NCBI GenBank assembly: GCA_016647705.1
Contig: CM028330.1
Span: 45,660,397 to 45,724,396, forward strand
DNA length: 64,000 nucleotides
Reading direction: 5' to 3'
DNA from: Eucommia ulmoides
Taxonomy: Eukaryota; Streptophyta; Magnoliopsida; Garryales; Eucommiaceae
The notes beneath the pieces were generated by a model. That model searched no databases, had not been told where the DNA came from, and was given only the letters and a program-made list of their open reading frames with translations. The translations under genes were made by a program, and so were the position numbers. Shown here piece after piece: positions 24,241 through 36,455 of the stretch (its first letter is position 1; each line of letters opens with the position of its first letter).

Positions 24241-25176
24241 TTGGGTTAATTACACTCTATCCCCTTGTAGTTTGGCTCATTTGCACTTTATTCCCTTATA
24301 GTTTAAACGTGACTATTTATCCCATGTGATCTTGGATTTAAGTGCTACAGTTAAAATTAGGGATAATTGTGTCTGTTCACTTTAAAATTAAGGATAATTT
24401 TGTCATTTTGTTTAAATAATTCAAGGAACCTATTTGCAAAATTTTTGAAAATTAAAAGGGTCAAAATGTATTTTTTCCCAAAAATTTCCTCTGCTCCGAA
24501 GACTCCGACGACGGCGGCAAACTTCTAACGTCTTTTCTCTCTCTCTCTCTCTTCTGGGTACCAACCACCCCCAACCCAACCATCCATACCGGCCACTCCA
24601 AATATCACGCATATATATATATATACACATATACATATACATATACATACATACATACACATAGGAACTAGGGTTTCGATTTCAATTTCGAAATCGAAAT
24701 CGAAACGGAGAAGACGGCGAAGATGTAGAAGAAGACGAAGATGACGGCGAAGACGAACGTGAGGGTTTCAATTTTGATTTTGAAATCGATTTCGAAACTG
24801 GGTTTCGATTTCGATTTCGAAATCGATTTCAAAATTGAAATCGAAATGGAGAGGACGGTGAAGATGGCGAAGACGGCGCCGGTGAGGGAGAGCAGACGAA
24901 GAAGATGAGATATATTGAAAAAAATACACTTATAGCCCTTTAAGTCTTTGGATAGTATTAAAATAGTCCTTACTCAATTTTTTAAGGGTATAAATGTCAT
25001 TTCATACTATTTAACAGATTTCCGTTGATTTCCGTCAATTGACCGCTAGAGTTAACGGAAAATGTAACCGTGACACTTAAGTCCAAGATCACAGAGGGAG
25101 TAAGTGGCGACGTTTAAACCACAAGGGAGTAAAGTGCAAATGGGCCAAACCATAAGGAGGTAAAGTGTAAACCCAA
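24241..25176. mobile_element. Terminal-inverted-repeat element, MULE/MITE-like
   Basis: The left end starts TTGGGTTAATTACACT, and the reverse complement of the right end reads TTGGGTTTACACTTTACC. Homology continues for about 110 bp on each side, with shared blocks such as CATTTGCACTTTA, AAACGT and GATCTTGGA(T/C)TTAAGTG. Length is 936 bp. The flanks are A-rich, so a target duplication cannot be told apart. Long inverted termini suggest a Mutator-type non-autonomous element. The interior has GAAGACGGCGAAGA-type repeats and TTTCGAAATCGAAA palindromes; no transposase. Confidence 0.75.
24673..24706. repeat. Near-perfect 34-bp palindrome
   Basis: Arms GTTTCGATTTCAATTT and AAATCGAAATCGAAAC pair at 15 of 16 positions around a central CG. 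A larger, more broken palindrome of the same words follows at 24766-24846. Confidence 0.8.
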
Positions 25177-26083
25177 AATAAATTTATATAAAAAACTAAA
25201 ATGAAAATGGCACTGAACTTTTCATAGGATTATTAAATTTCTCAACGACTAGGTTGAATGAATAGTGAACTATGAAATTTGGGCACATGACCCAAAAAAA
25301 AATAAAAATAAAATTATAAATGCAATTTTTTTTTTTTTTTTCTATTTTTAGCTTATTTTTAATTCTTAATTAATATTTATTATGACAACCACTTATTTAT
25401 TATTAAATATGACACTCATTGTCACCCCTCGTTGTCTCTTACTAGATTTTGCTCACCAGACATCGAACCTCCACCTCCAGTCACCAAACTATGACAGTCG
25501 TCGAACCTTCGACTATCGGTCGTAGATCGATCAATGAACTTCTGACATTTAGTCATTGATCATCAGGTCTCAATTGAACCTTCACCGTTGTCGTCGGACC
25601 GCCACCGACCACCTCCACTAACCATCACATCAAATATAAAAGATATATCGAGGTTAAAAGAATAAAATAGTTTCAAGAGAATCTACTAGCCTAAAATTAA
25701 ATATAATTGGATAGAACTTCCAATTTATACAATAATGGGCTTGAACAACTCAATCCAATAAAACAAAGTAGCCAACAAGTCCCAAAAAGGCCGCAAGATA
25801 AGCCCCTCAGAAATGCCTACAACCACTGGAATAGGAGGCCTCAACACTAGTTATTGGGCTTTTAATTAAATGGTCATGGAGCACAAGACATACTACGATG
25901 TCAATGTATTAAATGTTCACGTCTTACAAACGTTTCATGTTGAAAACTTACAATATTAAAATAAATTAAGAATAAATGAAATTATTTATTAACACAAATA
26001 AAAATAAGTAATTAAATCAATCATAGTTATATTTGATGTGAAAAATTCCATTTAAAGATATATCATATGGTAATTGCTGGTTA

Positions 26084-26127
<44 letters not shown>

Positions 26128-26240
26128 CATTACGGGTGGAGTTATTATAAAAAAATAAGATGGGAACATAATATATTTTTTGAATAGGGTTTAAATAATA
26201 TTCACCTTCAAAAAAAGATAGGACAACAATTTTTCCTATA
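25177..26240. other. Non-coding stretch, no supported gene
   Basis: AT-rich, with a GC-richer patch at 25420-25620 (CGAACCTCCACC-like words). It includes a pure 41-nt A run at 26085-26125, which could be the tail of a retroposon, but no body could be recognised upstream. Confidence 0.45.
26085..26125. repeat. Poly(A) run of 41
   Basis: Uninterrupted A tract preceded by GGTTAC and followed by GACATTACGGG. Confidence 0.95.
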
Positions 26241-26241
26241 A

Positions 26242-26840
26242 GAGCATCTCCATTTTGGCACTTTTTGAAGCAAAAAATAGTTCGTAGAATAATTTATGTT
26301 AAAATGGCAAATGTTGTACCATTAGCAAAAAAATGGTGGGTCCTCTCTCTCTCTCTCTCGGGTATTGATTTTCTTTTAATGGTGAATAAGAGGCTTAATT
26401 TGATTTTGGGTTTGTTTCATTAGGGTTGAGTTTGGTTGAGTTTAGATTAAGTTTGATTTATTTAAGTTTAGTTGAGTTTAATTAGGTTTGGTGGGATTTA
26501 GTTTATTGATTTTATTTTATTTGGGTTGAGTTAGATTATTTGGTTAATTTTCAATTAAGATATTCAATCAAATGTATTCATTACATTCAAATTACATGAA
26601 AAAAAATAAAATAAAATACATAATATTATTCAAACTAAATAAAATACACAATATTAATTAAACTTCAAACTAAATAAAAAATAATAATCTTAAAAAATTA
26701 AAAATTAAAACAGAATAGATTTAAAAATTAAAAAATTAAAAATAAATAAATGTTAACTTTTAATTTTAATTTTAATGCGAAAATACATTTAAAAAATAGC
26801 ACATCATTTTTAGCACAACTGTTAGAGCATCCATCAAATC
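26242..26840. mobile_element. Partial MITE of the GAGCATCTCC family
   Basis: It starts GAGCATCTCCATTTTGGCAC and contains a CT microsatellite followed by a GGGTTGAGTTTGG/TTAATTAGGTTT-rich middle. It ends with AAAATAGCACATC and TTTTAGCAC words, like the element at 41673-42837. The matching inverted right terminus (GGAGATGC...) is missing, so it looks truncated; another GAGCATCC string starts at 26824. Confidence 0.5.
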
Positions 26841-27650
26841 AAGATATGTCATACAACTATTAATGTGTTATATTAGACAAATTACTTATCAAATTTAGTC
26901 AAACTATTGGAAATACTCGTAACAATCATATCATTATGAAATTCCAATAAAATTGATACAAATTTACACTTCTATGTACTTGTTCCCTAATTATGGAAAC
27001 ACCCAATGTGACTAAAAGATGCACGTTGAAAGGAAAAGCAATGAGTTGGTACATATACAAAGAATTAGGGGAGAGATGCATCATTGCCATTTATGTAGTC
27101 TCAAAACCACCTTATCTAGTCTCGTGTGCTACATAAGTTCAATTTTACAATAAATTATTGCTAAAAAAAATTCTCAAAATTATATAATATTCACATAGAA
27201 CATTCACCAATGCAATACAATTTAACTCAACATAATTAATGGGTAATTAATGGGCAAAGTGTACTCTTGGTCCTTAAATTAGGAGTCGTTATTTGAATGA
27301 ATCTTGAAGTTTCACAAATGACACATTTGGTCCTTTAAATTTCTATTTGGTTTCAATTTGTTCAAATCAAAAAAATCCGTTAAAAAATTGGATAGAAACC
27401 GTTAAAGTGTGGATATTTTTATAATTTAGCATATCCCGTTAAAGTAGGGGTATTTTTATAATTTATCATATCTTCACATATAATATCTCGATATACTAAA
27501 ATACGAGGGAAGCAAATATAATATTCTTTTACTGTTTAATATCATTCTCCTCTCTCTCTATTGTCACCTCTCCATTCTCTCTTCCAATCTTTTTTAATTT
27601 CGAGTTTTCTTCCACAAATTCCAATTTTAAAACCAAACAATTTTTTCATA
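26841..27650. other. Non-coding stretch, no supported gene
   Basis: AT-rich. Around 27250-27470 there are TTGGTCCTTAAA and GGTATTTTTATAATTTA words, the latter duplicated in tandem (TATTTTTATAATTTA at about 27413 and 27451). No gene. Confidence 0.4.
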
Positions 27651-30600
27651 CCCACACAAATAAAATATTGTTCATAACTTTTATTTTAAAAAAAAATGCA
27701 TCAACTCCTACTAATAATTTATAATGACAAAATTACCCCATCATTTTCAGCCCTTATTTGTTTTCCTAAAATCATGAAACCCTTTCCCATTCTATTGCAT
27801 CCTCATTCTTTCTCTCCCCACTCTGTGTTCTACCGCATCCGTCGCTGCTTGTGTTTCACCACCATTACCTGTTTAACGAAGCTGTCGTCATTTCGTCGCT
27901 ACCGCAGCCATTGTCGCCACCTCTGATCGTCATTACCAGGTTCGCTCGTTGCCTTCGTCGCCGCTTCGCTCATTGTCGTCGTCGCTACTTCGCTTGTTGA
28001 CGCCGTCGCCGTTCGCTTGTTGACGTCGTCGCCGTTCGCTCGTTGCCGTCTTCGTCGCCGCTTACTCATTGTGAATCTAAATTAGATCTGCCCAGAACTA
28101 ACCTAGATCTCTCCGGATCTAGGTTAGATCTGGTTTGGGGAAAAAAAAGACGACGACAAAGAGGTAAGAGCAAGAAGTCAAGGGAGGTAAGAGAAAGAAG
28201 ACGACGAAGTGAAGTGGCAACGTCGAATTCAGGGAACAAATGCGGCGACGATGATGAACGGACAAAGGCGAAGAAATGTGACAAAATGTGGAGACCATCG
28301 AAACGCGGTGACAATGACAAAGAGACAGATCTACGTAATTATGATTTTATGAATGTATGTGTTGATCTTAAGATTTTGATGAACAATTAAGTATTGATAT
28401 TTTGGTGGAACTAATGTTTTAATTAAGTCTTTCAGTGATTTAAAGTTCCAGGGATGAAGATGCAAATTAAATGGATGTTAAACGATGATGTTGAAGATAT
28501 TGAAAAATTAAGAGTTTAAAGAAATTAGGGAAAACAACTCAGGTGAATCTTAACTTTTAATATCCCAATTAGGAACACACATGACACAAAATGTATTTTA
28601 TTATTTATGTGTATTTTGATTAAGTGAAATTATTTACTCCTATGTGATTTGAAGAGAGATATTTTTGATTGACTAAAATAAAATATAAGAATATTAGTGG
28701 AGCTAATTTAAAAGAGAAAATGGTTAAAGGGACGAAAACGTAAAAGAAAATAAGTTAAAAACGTGTTCAGAGAAGAGATCTAGAAAGCATCAGTCGACTG
28801 ATGAGTTGACCGGACCAAACAACTGAAAGATCCTGTATCTCTAAGTCGACCGATAGGTCGATCGACTAAGGAAGCTAAACTCTCTTAATGTACAGGTCGA
28901 TAGGCAGGTCGACTGATGAATGGCCTTAGCTACATCCTGAATCTACCAGTCGACTGGTCGGTCGGTCGATCGATCGGATGCGCTGTTTCATGATTCTAAT
29001 TTATTCGAAATCTTATCTAAAAGTAGCCATTTTTTGAGAGAGATTTAAGGGATTTGGTGATATTTATGATATGCTTTATCCATTATTTAATTCCTATGGA
29101 TTTGGTACGTAGAATTAAAGTGGTTTTCAAATTGGTCCTTTTAATTCTTTATATCTTATGGAATTAGGTTTGAAAATTATTTTGAGGGACTAAATTGAAT
29201 ATTTTGAAAGCTATTATTAAGTGAAATATACCTTAAATGAAAGGTATCAATATATGGGGTCTATCGGTGATTTTAAAAGACATCTTGTGGAAACTAGCTG
29301 TTATAGGACTTGTTTTAAATGCCTATAAAAAGACCTGCGGATTTCACATAAGATGTGACACCATATCAAGAACTATTCAGTTTATAAGCTTTTATAAGAG
29401 TCATCATTTTGATATTTATTTTGAAGGATCAAATTGTGATATCAATTATTGAGGTGTTCTTGAGTTAAAATGCTGGTTGTATAAGCGTCACCGATTTGAG
29501 CTATCTAACGTTTCAATCTATCATTCTTCGGTGTTATCCGGGTGAGATCTTTCCAATTACTTTATATTATGTATTGCTTGTTTATTATTGAAAATTGATT
29601 TTAGAAATTGTTTCTAATTTTTATTGAAGAAAAATATTTTATAAACAATTTTTTGAATCTAATTACGTGCTAAATTATTTGCTACCCATATCTTGTTTAA
29701 AATCAGATTTTCAATCTCACGTTTTTCTATCACTAGATTTGGGATATTAATTGAGTTATTATTTAACTAGGGTGGTAGAAACTCCGAGTGAGATATCCTG
29801 CTTATCAATTTATATTGGTGAGTAGTGTGACGGGTTAAATACTGTTGGAGGTAATCAGGGGTAGCCGATTTCCAGTCTCTTCCGGTAAAGAGATTGAGGT
29901 AGTGATTCTTTCTGAATAGAATTGCGTTTTGAGTTATTTTTGTAACGGTTCAATCCTTACCGGGTAAAAAGATATTTGGAGTGTTGTGTGAGGTTTTGAT
30001 TCTTGAGCCTTAGAGATAAAAAGAATTAAGTTAATCTTTACCCTGTAAAAAGATAGGTTATTCTTGAGCCTGTAAAAAGTAGTTGAGCCTATAAACGAAT
30101 CGGTATGAGGGTTTGGTTCCTACCTTTAAAGGGATATTGAGTATTAGTGGGTACGAATCTGCGTGAGGCTCGGAGGACTGGACTAGTCAAGAGTAGCTTG
30201 GTGAACCAGGATATATCTTGGTGTGCTGCATTATTAATTTTTTATTTTTGTTATTTGTGTGTGCACCTAATTGATTAATTTCTTCTGCTGTGATGTAAAG
30301 ATAATAATTAATTTAGAAATAAAATTAACTATTTGATTTATTGAAGTTTTTATTCTGAGAATTTTTTATTACTCAATTCACCCATCTCTTGGGTATTCCA
30401 CTAGGCCAACAGTATATTTCCGTAATTTGATTTGCGATTGAACGGTTGGGATTTTCGCGGTGATTCTTATTTTTTGATTTTTGAATTCAATGAATATGAG
30501 TTGGTTCTTGGTTGGTATTGGTTTGGTATCTCAATTCTTCTATATAGAACCTATATTTTTGAATTCTAAATTTTTTAGTAGATTTCAACTTAATATTTTT

Positions 30601-31190
30601 AGTGAATTTTCACTTAATTACTATGTGTGAGTAATTTGATTTTTTTTTTTTTTTTGAATGTTTTATTTTTTATTGAGTTATTCATTAGAATACGGTACGA
30701 TAAAGTTTTGTTGATGATTGATCAATATTTGCATTCTTCTATTCAAAACTTATATTTTTGGGTTATATAATTTTTAGTAGATTTTCATTTGATTTTTTTA
30801 ATAGATTTTCACTTTAACTATTTTCATTGGAATTTTTTGATTTTTTGATTTTTGAATTCAATGGATTTGGCTTCTCGATTTAATTTCAATGGATTTATTC
30901 ATGAAATGTGATAAGGTGGTGGTTTGTTTTATGATGGTTTGGTTTTTGAATGCTTCTATTCATAGCATAAAGTTTTGGGTTCCATAATTTTTAGTGGAAT
31001 TCTACTTGATTTTTTAGTGAATTTTCACCTAATTATTAAATGAATTTATTCAAATGATTTTTAAAGGTATTTAGGGTATTTTTAAAAAATTATTTATTTA
31101 GAATAAAAAATAAAATTAAGTAGAATTTCTATTGAAACAAAATAAAAAGGAAGTGAACATTTAGTGGGTAAAAATGCAATTTAAATAAAA
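27651..31190 (+). repeat. Dispersed repeat family M, copy 1 (split by LTR copy C)
   Basis: The head (27660-28350) aligns with 33945 onward (TTATAACT..TTTTAAAAAAA, then AATGACAAAA), becomes CT-rich, then GCC/CGT-rich, and has GATCTAGGTTAGATCTGG. The tail (30480-31130) is T-rich with repeated phrases ATTTTTAGTGGA..TTCACTTGA and ATTCATGAAATGTGATAAGGTGG, matching 39645-40260. Short frames in the head are composition artefacts, not genes. The family's nature is unknown. Confidence 0.55.
28360..30411 (+). repeat. Solo SIRE-like copia LTR (copy C)
   Basis: It begins TGTTGATCTTAAGATTTTGATG and ends AGGCCAACA, aligning in reverse orientation to copies A and B. Length is 2052 bp. Flanks are GTATG (28355-28359) and GTATA (30412-30416), a 5-bp target duplication with one change. 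No primer site follows the LTR and no polypurine tract precedes it, so it is solo. It carries the CAGTCGACTGATGAG/GGTCGATCGACT clusters at 28.79-28.98 kb. Confidence 0.85.
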
Positions 31191-31227
31191 TTTCCTTCAA
31201 CCTAAATAAACTTCAGAACAAGGAGGT

Positions 31228-31450
31228 GAACCACCATCGGCAGGCGAACAACAAAGAAAAGTTAAGAACAGATATTTCGTCGCCTCCTCGGGAACCACCA
31301 TGGGCGAAGACGACCGACGAATAACAGCTAAGAACAGTTTTTGTCGTCCCCTTCCCGCGAACCACCATCGACGAAAACGAACGATGAACCACAATTGAAG
31401 AACAGATTTGTTGTAGGCTTATCGCAAACCACCATCGAAGACGAACTGAC
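31228..31450. repeat. ~66-bp minisatellite, about 3.4 units
   Basis: GAACCACCATCG-type starts occur at 31228, 31292, 31359 and 31426. Each unit then has GAACGACGAA..AAGAACAG and a GTCGCC/GTCCCC block. Confidence 0.75.
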
Positions 31451-31752
31451 GAACCGCCATCGAAAATTCTAGATCTGATGTGAATTCCAAATCTGATGTG
31501 AATGCTTCTAGATTTAGAATTTTTAGATCTGATGTGAATGTTTCCAGATGTGGAATTTCTAGATCTAATGTGAATATTTGAGCACGTATTTGATGTGAAT
31601 GTTCGACTCGATTCGGTGAAGACGAGCGACGGACCAGATCTAGGGTTGCAACAAATAGCGGACTCGATTTAGTGAAAACGAAGATGAATGACTTATCTCC
31701 CTAGTGAAAGATCTGAAAAATTCCAGAACTGAAAATTTACTAGTATTATTGT

Positions 31753-32356
31753 TGTAACGGTCTGATTTCCCAAGGCCGCCATGCAATTTCTCCACTTGGA
31801 ATTTTAATGACCAATATTTCATTATTAATAAAAATCTGAGAAATTTTACAGTTACAACGATAATTATAATTATCGAATTATTGCGTCAATTTTACAACTG
31901 TAAATAATAAATACAATTATTACAAAGTAAATAGAAATTCAAATAATTTTTTTAGTGCAGTTTCATTCTCACTGGTTCTGCAATCAAAACTATTGGGTTG
32001 TGAGTCAACGTTTAGTAGAATTTCAACTCTTCTAATACGTGTATCTAATTAATACAACAATTAGACAATAGGCATGTATCACATAATTTTCATATAATAT
32101 GTGATCATAATTATTTCATAAAAATAACACCAATTATCACAGTAATAACATAAACCGCACGATACACTGAGAGATTAAATACATATATTAAAAGAGTTAG
32201 AAATTCTACCTGAAATCCAAACCGAAATCCGAACTAAAACATCCAAATATATAATATCGTAATTTTTCTTAATACTGATATATGCTTAATATCTATCCAT
32301 ATAAATTGCCAAATGCTCATGTATATCTCCTGACCGTCAGATTAATTCATATCAAC

Positions 32357-32396
<40 letters not shown>

Positions 32397-32785
32397 ATAT
32401 GTGGTATTCTTAACTAAGTAATTTTTTATTTTTTTATTTATAAACAAACACACGTGTAACACATACACACAACACACAAATGCATTGTCTTCATTTTTTT
32501 TTTTGAAAACAACACACAATTATAATATATAATTTTATTTATAATATCTATATTTAGTAAAATACCCTCTTAACATAAAGAACATATTAATTATACCCAA
32601 AATTATTAAAGCAATATTTTAAATAGCAAAATAGTCACAAAAACTTTCAAAGGTCAATTTAAAATTAACGTTTAACCTCCAAAAATTATCAATATAATTA
32701 TTCCATAAATTTACAAAATAATCACAGAAATATTAAATTTATATAAAATAATATTTTCAAAAATACAAATTTTTGGGGTATTACA
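31753..32785 (-). repeat. Solo gypsy-type LTR D
   Basis: On the minus strand it starts TGTAATACCCCAAAAATT and ends GGGAAATCAGACCGTTACA, both typical of plant gypsy LTRs. The flanks ATTGT (31748-31752) and ATTGC (32786-32790) match at 4 of 5 positions. Length is 1033 bp. No internal domain. It contains a (TA)n(TG)n microsatellite. Confidence 0.75.
32357..32396. repeat. (TA)n(TG)n microsatellite
   Basis: About 24 bp of TA followed by about 16 bp of TG. Confidence 0.95.
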
Positions 32786-33180
32786 ATTGCCAAAGTCGTC
32801 ATCGTTTTGTTTGTCGTCTTCTGTGCTCGCCGTTTGTCGTTCATATCATCGCACATGATTGAGATCTAGAAAATTCCAGATCTGGAAACTTACCACTGTC
32901 ATCACCAACGTCGTCGCCGTGCCGTCCACCGTCTTCCATGCTTGCCGTTCTTTGTTCAAATCATCGCCCAAGAGAGACATCTAGAAAGTTCCAGATCTGG
33001 AATAGAGGCAGAGATAAAGAGGAGGAGGTGGCGACAGTCACGCCGTTCGCCAAAATCGCAAACATTGTCGTTGTCGTCTCACTGATCATCGGAGAGTAGT
33101 GGTCGAGCGATGGTGAACGGAGGAGGTGGAGGAGAGAATGAGAGATAATCGTCTGAAAATGAAAAGAGAGTCTAGATATA

Positions 33181-33934
33181 GGAGGGTTGAATCACATTAG
33201 GGTTTACTATATTTATTACAAGGATATAAACGTCCGTTCACCATTTTTTGTTAACTATTGAGGACTATACACTAAGAATATTTTGAATAAGGACTAAATT
33301 ACAACAAAAATGTTTAAAAGGTTTTTTTACTAAACAAACTCTTAAATAAGGGCTAAATAATAAAACAAATCCTAATATTATTGTGCACGAGTTATAATTT
33401 TCGTACAATATATATGTGTGAGTGTGAAAATGGTGTATCAAAAGATACAAAAGGAGAGAAAAGTTATAGCAAGTGGAGTGAGACATATGAGATATTGAGA
33501 TGTGATTTTATTATATTTTCATCGATTTATATAATGATTTTATGGGTAATTGGATTCAAAATCTATTCAATATAGAGATATCTTGGTTGCACCTTAGCTC
33601 ACTGAATCGTTTTATCTTGAGAAGTGTTAGTCATTCAATTATGTGCATATAGGGAATGTATCTTCTTTTAGGACAATGTTCATATTGGTCGCTCTATCAA
33701 ATATATTTTCTCTAGTTTATGGTTAAAAATTTATTTATTTAATTGTTTACATTCTTAATTGTTTGAAAACATCGAAATAACATGTGAATTTTATTTATTA
33801 TTTATTTAAATTTATATAAATATCCCTAATGGTGATAATCTAGGAAGAAAAACTTGTATCGAAACAAGAGAATTTTTCCCAATAACTTCCCTTTTAAAAT
33901 AAAATAACTTTTTAAGAACCTTATAAGATAAAAC
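33181..33934. other. Non-coding AT-rich stretch
   Basis: No gene or terminal repeat recognised. Short open stretches at 33265-33575 lack any protein-like features. Confidence 0.45.
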
Positions 33935-34244
33935 GTTGTTTATAACTCTAGTTTTAAAAAAATTATATTAACTCCCCTTAACCTTTTTTAATGACAAAAA
34001 TAGCCTTAGTTCATTTAACCCTAATTTCTCTCTTCTATACCACTATTAGTCGTTCTCTCTCTCTCTCTCTCTCTATTCAGCTTTCATCACTGCTCTCTAT
34101 CTCTATTGCCACTATCTCTTTCTCTTTCACAAATTCCTCTCTTTAGATTCATTCGCCGATGCTGGAGTCATTGCCGTCGTCTTCCTTCATTGCCTTTATC
34201 ACCGTCGTCTTCATCCATTACCATCGTCTTCGTCTATCGCCTTC

Positions 34245-35793
34245 TGGTGGCCGCTAATTTTAGCGCTGCCACTTTCACCACAAACGTACAGATCAAATTT
34301 TAGTATAATGGACCTTTCGGTCGGGTATCGTATCCACAGGGATTGGTTGAGATTACCATCGAGTACCGCGATTGTCATAACCCGACTTTATCTAGGTGAC
34401 AAAAATGGAATTTAATTAATTACTAATACTAAAAATACTAATTTAACTATACTAATATTATATTGAGAAAGTTTGAGAGAATAGGTTGTCTAGGGATTAG
34501 TTTCGTTTACGAATACGTGTTCAATCTCGTTTTAATTTATATTAACGGCATTCGACTTATCTAACAATCTCAGTTCATAAACTCCTCCACCACCTCTCCC
34601 GAGTGTAAGACGGGGGAATACACAATTTCGTGTCAATGCTAAAGTCCCCCTCAATGTCTTAACGACCTTGGGCCGCGTGAGTTTCACTCCAACGTCATTG
34701 ATTGCACATAATCCAACTCCCTCCCAAGTTATTGGATCGTCGCGTTCTATTTACCCTATCAACAATCTCAGTTCTAAAACTCCTCCGTCACCTCTCCCGA
34801 GTATAAGACGAGGGAATACGAGACTTTGCGTTAACGCCGAAATCCCCCTTAATGTCTTAACGACTCTAGGTCACGTGAGTCTTGCCCCAACGTCATCGAT
34901 TGTCCACAATCCAACTCCCGACCGGGTTATTGGATTGTGGCGTTCGTTTATTCTAGTTCGAATTCGGGATTTTTCAAACCCCGTATTCTCATAACATGAT
35001 AAACAAATAATACGGTACACACAATCAAAATAACGAAGAACATCCGCAAACAAAACACAAACTCAATTAAACAACGTATTTATAAATTAGATTAATAACC
35101 CCTAAATAATCTATGTTTAGCCAATGACCATAACCATGTATACAATCTAAAATGGCGTAAACATGCTTAACAACTACCAAAATGAAGAAATCAACGAAAA
35201 GAAATGAACAACTTAGCTGTCGTCCAAAGATTTAGTGCTAGAACCGTTGATCGATCACTTCCTCGTTCCTCAAAAATCCCTTATCCTAACCTTAAAATAT
35301 AGCCTAAGGCCTTAGGGGCCGAAGTGGTCAGAAGAGAGGAAAAGAGAAGGGTATTTATAGACAAAATATTTAAAATAAATATCTAACACTGCGCAGAGGC
35401 CACCGCCTAGGCGGTGGAGTATGTCGGTTAAAGGCTCGTTGAGGCGATGGAGAATGTGGTTGTGGAAAACATTTTGTTGGTTTATCGCCTAAGCCTTGAG
35501 GTTTCAGCAACAATGGTATCTTCTTAGCAGCTTCACCGCCGCGGCGGTGGTCTGGACGCCGTGGCGGTGGGCTTGTTTGCAGAATCTTACCGCCTTGCTC
35601 ATTTTTCCACCGTTCTCCGACCGTTCTCGTTATGATTTAATTGTTTATGCTTCGATTTCATACCTTTTCACCCCATGTACCTGTTTTAATATAAAAAGAA
35701 TAAAAACATATTAAAACATATAAAAATAACTATTTAATTACTCTAAAACTAACAAATTCGGTTTGAAAATAAATAGGTAATTTACACTTATCA
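34245..35793 (-). repeat. 3' LTR of the LARD-like element
   Basis: 1549 bp, from TGGTGGCCGCTAATTTTAG to ACACTTATCA. It aligns along its length with 37662-39234. Inside, a segment of about 190 bp (ACTCCTCC..CACCTCTCCCGAGT..AAGACG) occurs twice in tandem, and CCGCCTAGGCGGTGG words cluster at 35400-35590. The short frames are LTR sequence, not genes. Confidence 0.9.
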
Positions 35794-35810
35794 AATACCC
35801 CCAAACTCGA
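35794..35810 (-). other. Polypurine tract of the LARD-like element
   Basis: The minus strand reads CGAGTTTGGGGGTATT immediately before the 3' LTR. A second GAGTTTGGGGGTATG lies at 36453-36468. Confidence 0.7.
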
Positions 35811-36415
35811 AATTTTGCTAGTTCTCGAGCAAAACACTCACACAATACAATAAAATATAAAAAACTAATTACAAAATTGAAAACTAAAAACGAAAAAAAA
35901 CTAAAAACAAAAATGTATAGGTTTTGATTATCATCTACTGGCCGAAAGATTTTTCCCTCATCGGCTCCCAATCCTATCAAGTTCAAGCATAAATCATACC
36001 ATGTGGTGTTCTAGAATTTCAACGTTCAAAAATAGTAAGCACCATTCTAGATCATGTTTAAGTGTGTGTGTGTGATTAAACTTAAATAGACAACTATCCA
36101 TTAATTAGATGAGATTATCTCTAAATATAGTTTATGACTAAAACCTTTAAGGTATAGGGAATTCATACGCCTGACCCGGGATCTATTTTCCACTAATGTA
36201 GGCTCGGAGGTTCATGAAGTTCATTAGGGTTTGGTTTGGTTTTGGAAAAATGGTCAAGGGTAAATTTGAATAGAAAATAGGTTAACGTCGTTAACTTAAT
36301 GTTATCCAAGGCACATCGCTTGGCACTCTCACACTCGAAACCCCATAGTTTAATTAGAAACAACCCTGAACAAACTTTAAGAACGTAGTACTTACTTGTC
36401 ATGTAAAAAAGAAAT

Positions 36416-36455
<40 letters not shown>

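Larger units (their letters stand above)
31195..33180. repeat. Dispersed repeat family M, copy 2 (split by LTR D)
   Basis: GCC/CGA-rich DNA with TCTAGATCTGATGTGAATG words (31466-31600), then a tandem unit of about 115 bp starting TCTAGAAAATTCCAGATCTGG (repeats at about 31710, 32869 and 32984). The solo LTR at 31753-32785 interrupts the first unit. Short open frames have no protein homology I recognise. Confidence 0.5.

Noticed and set aside
26085..26125. Poly(A) tail of a LINE or processed pseudogene
   Set aside because: No endonuclease, reverse transcriptase, gene homology or target duplication recognised upstream; could be slippage.
28043..28390. 115-codon Arg/Lys-rich frame
   Set aside because: Part of repeat family M; it also crosses the LTR copy C boundary at 28360, so it cannot be an ancestral gene.
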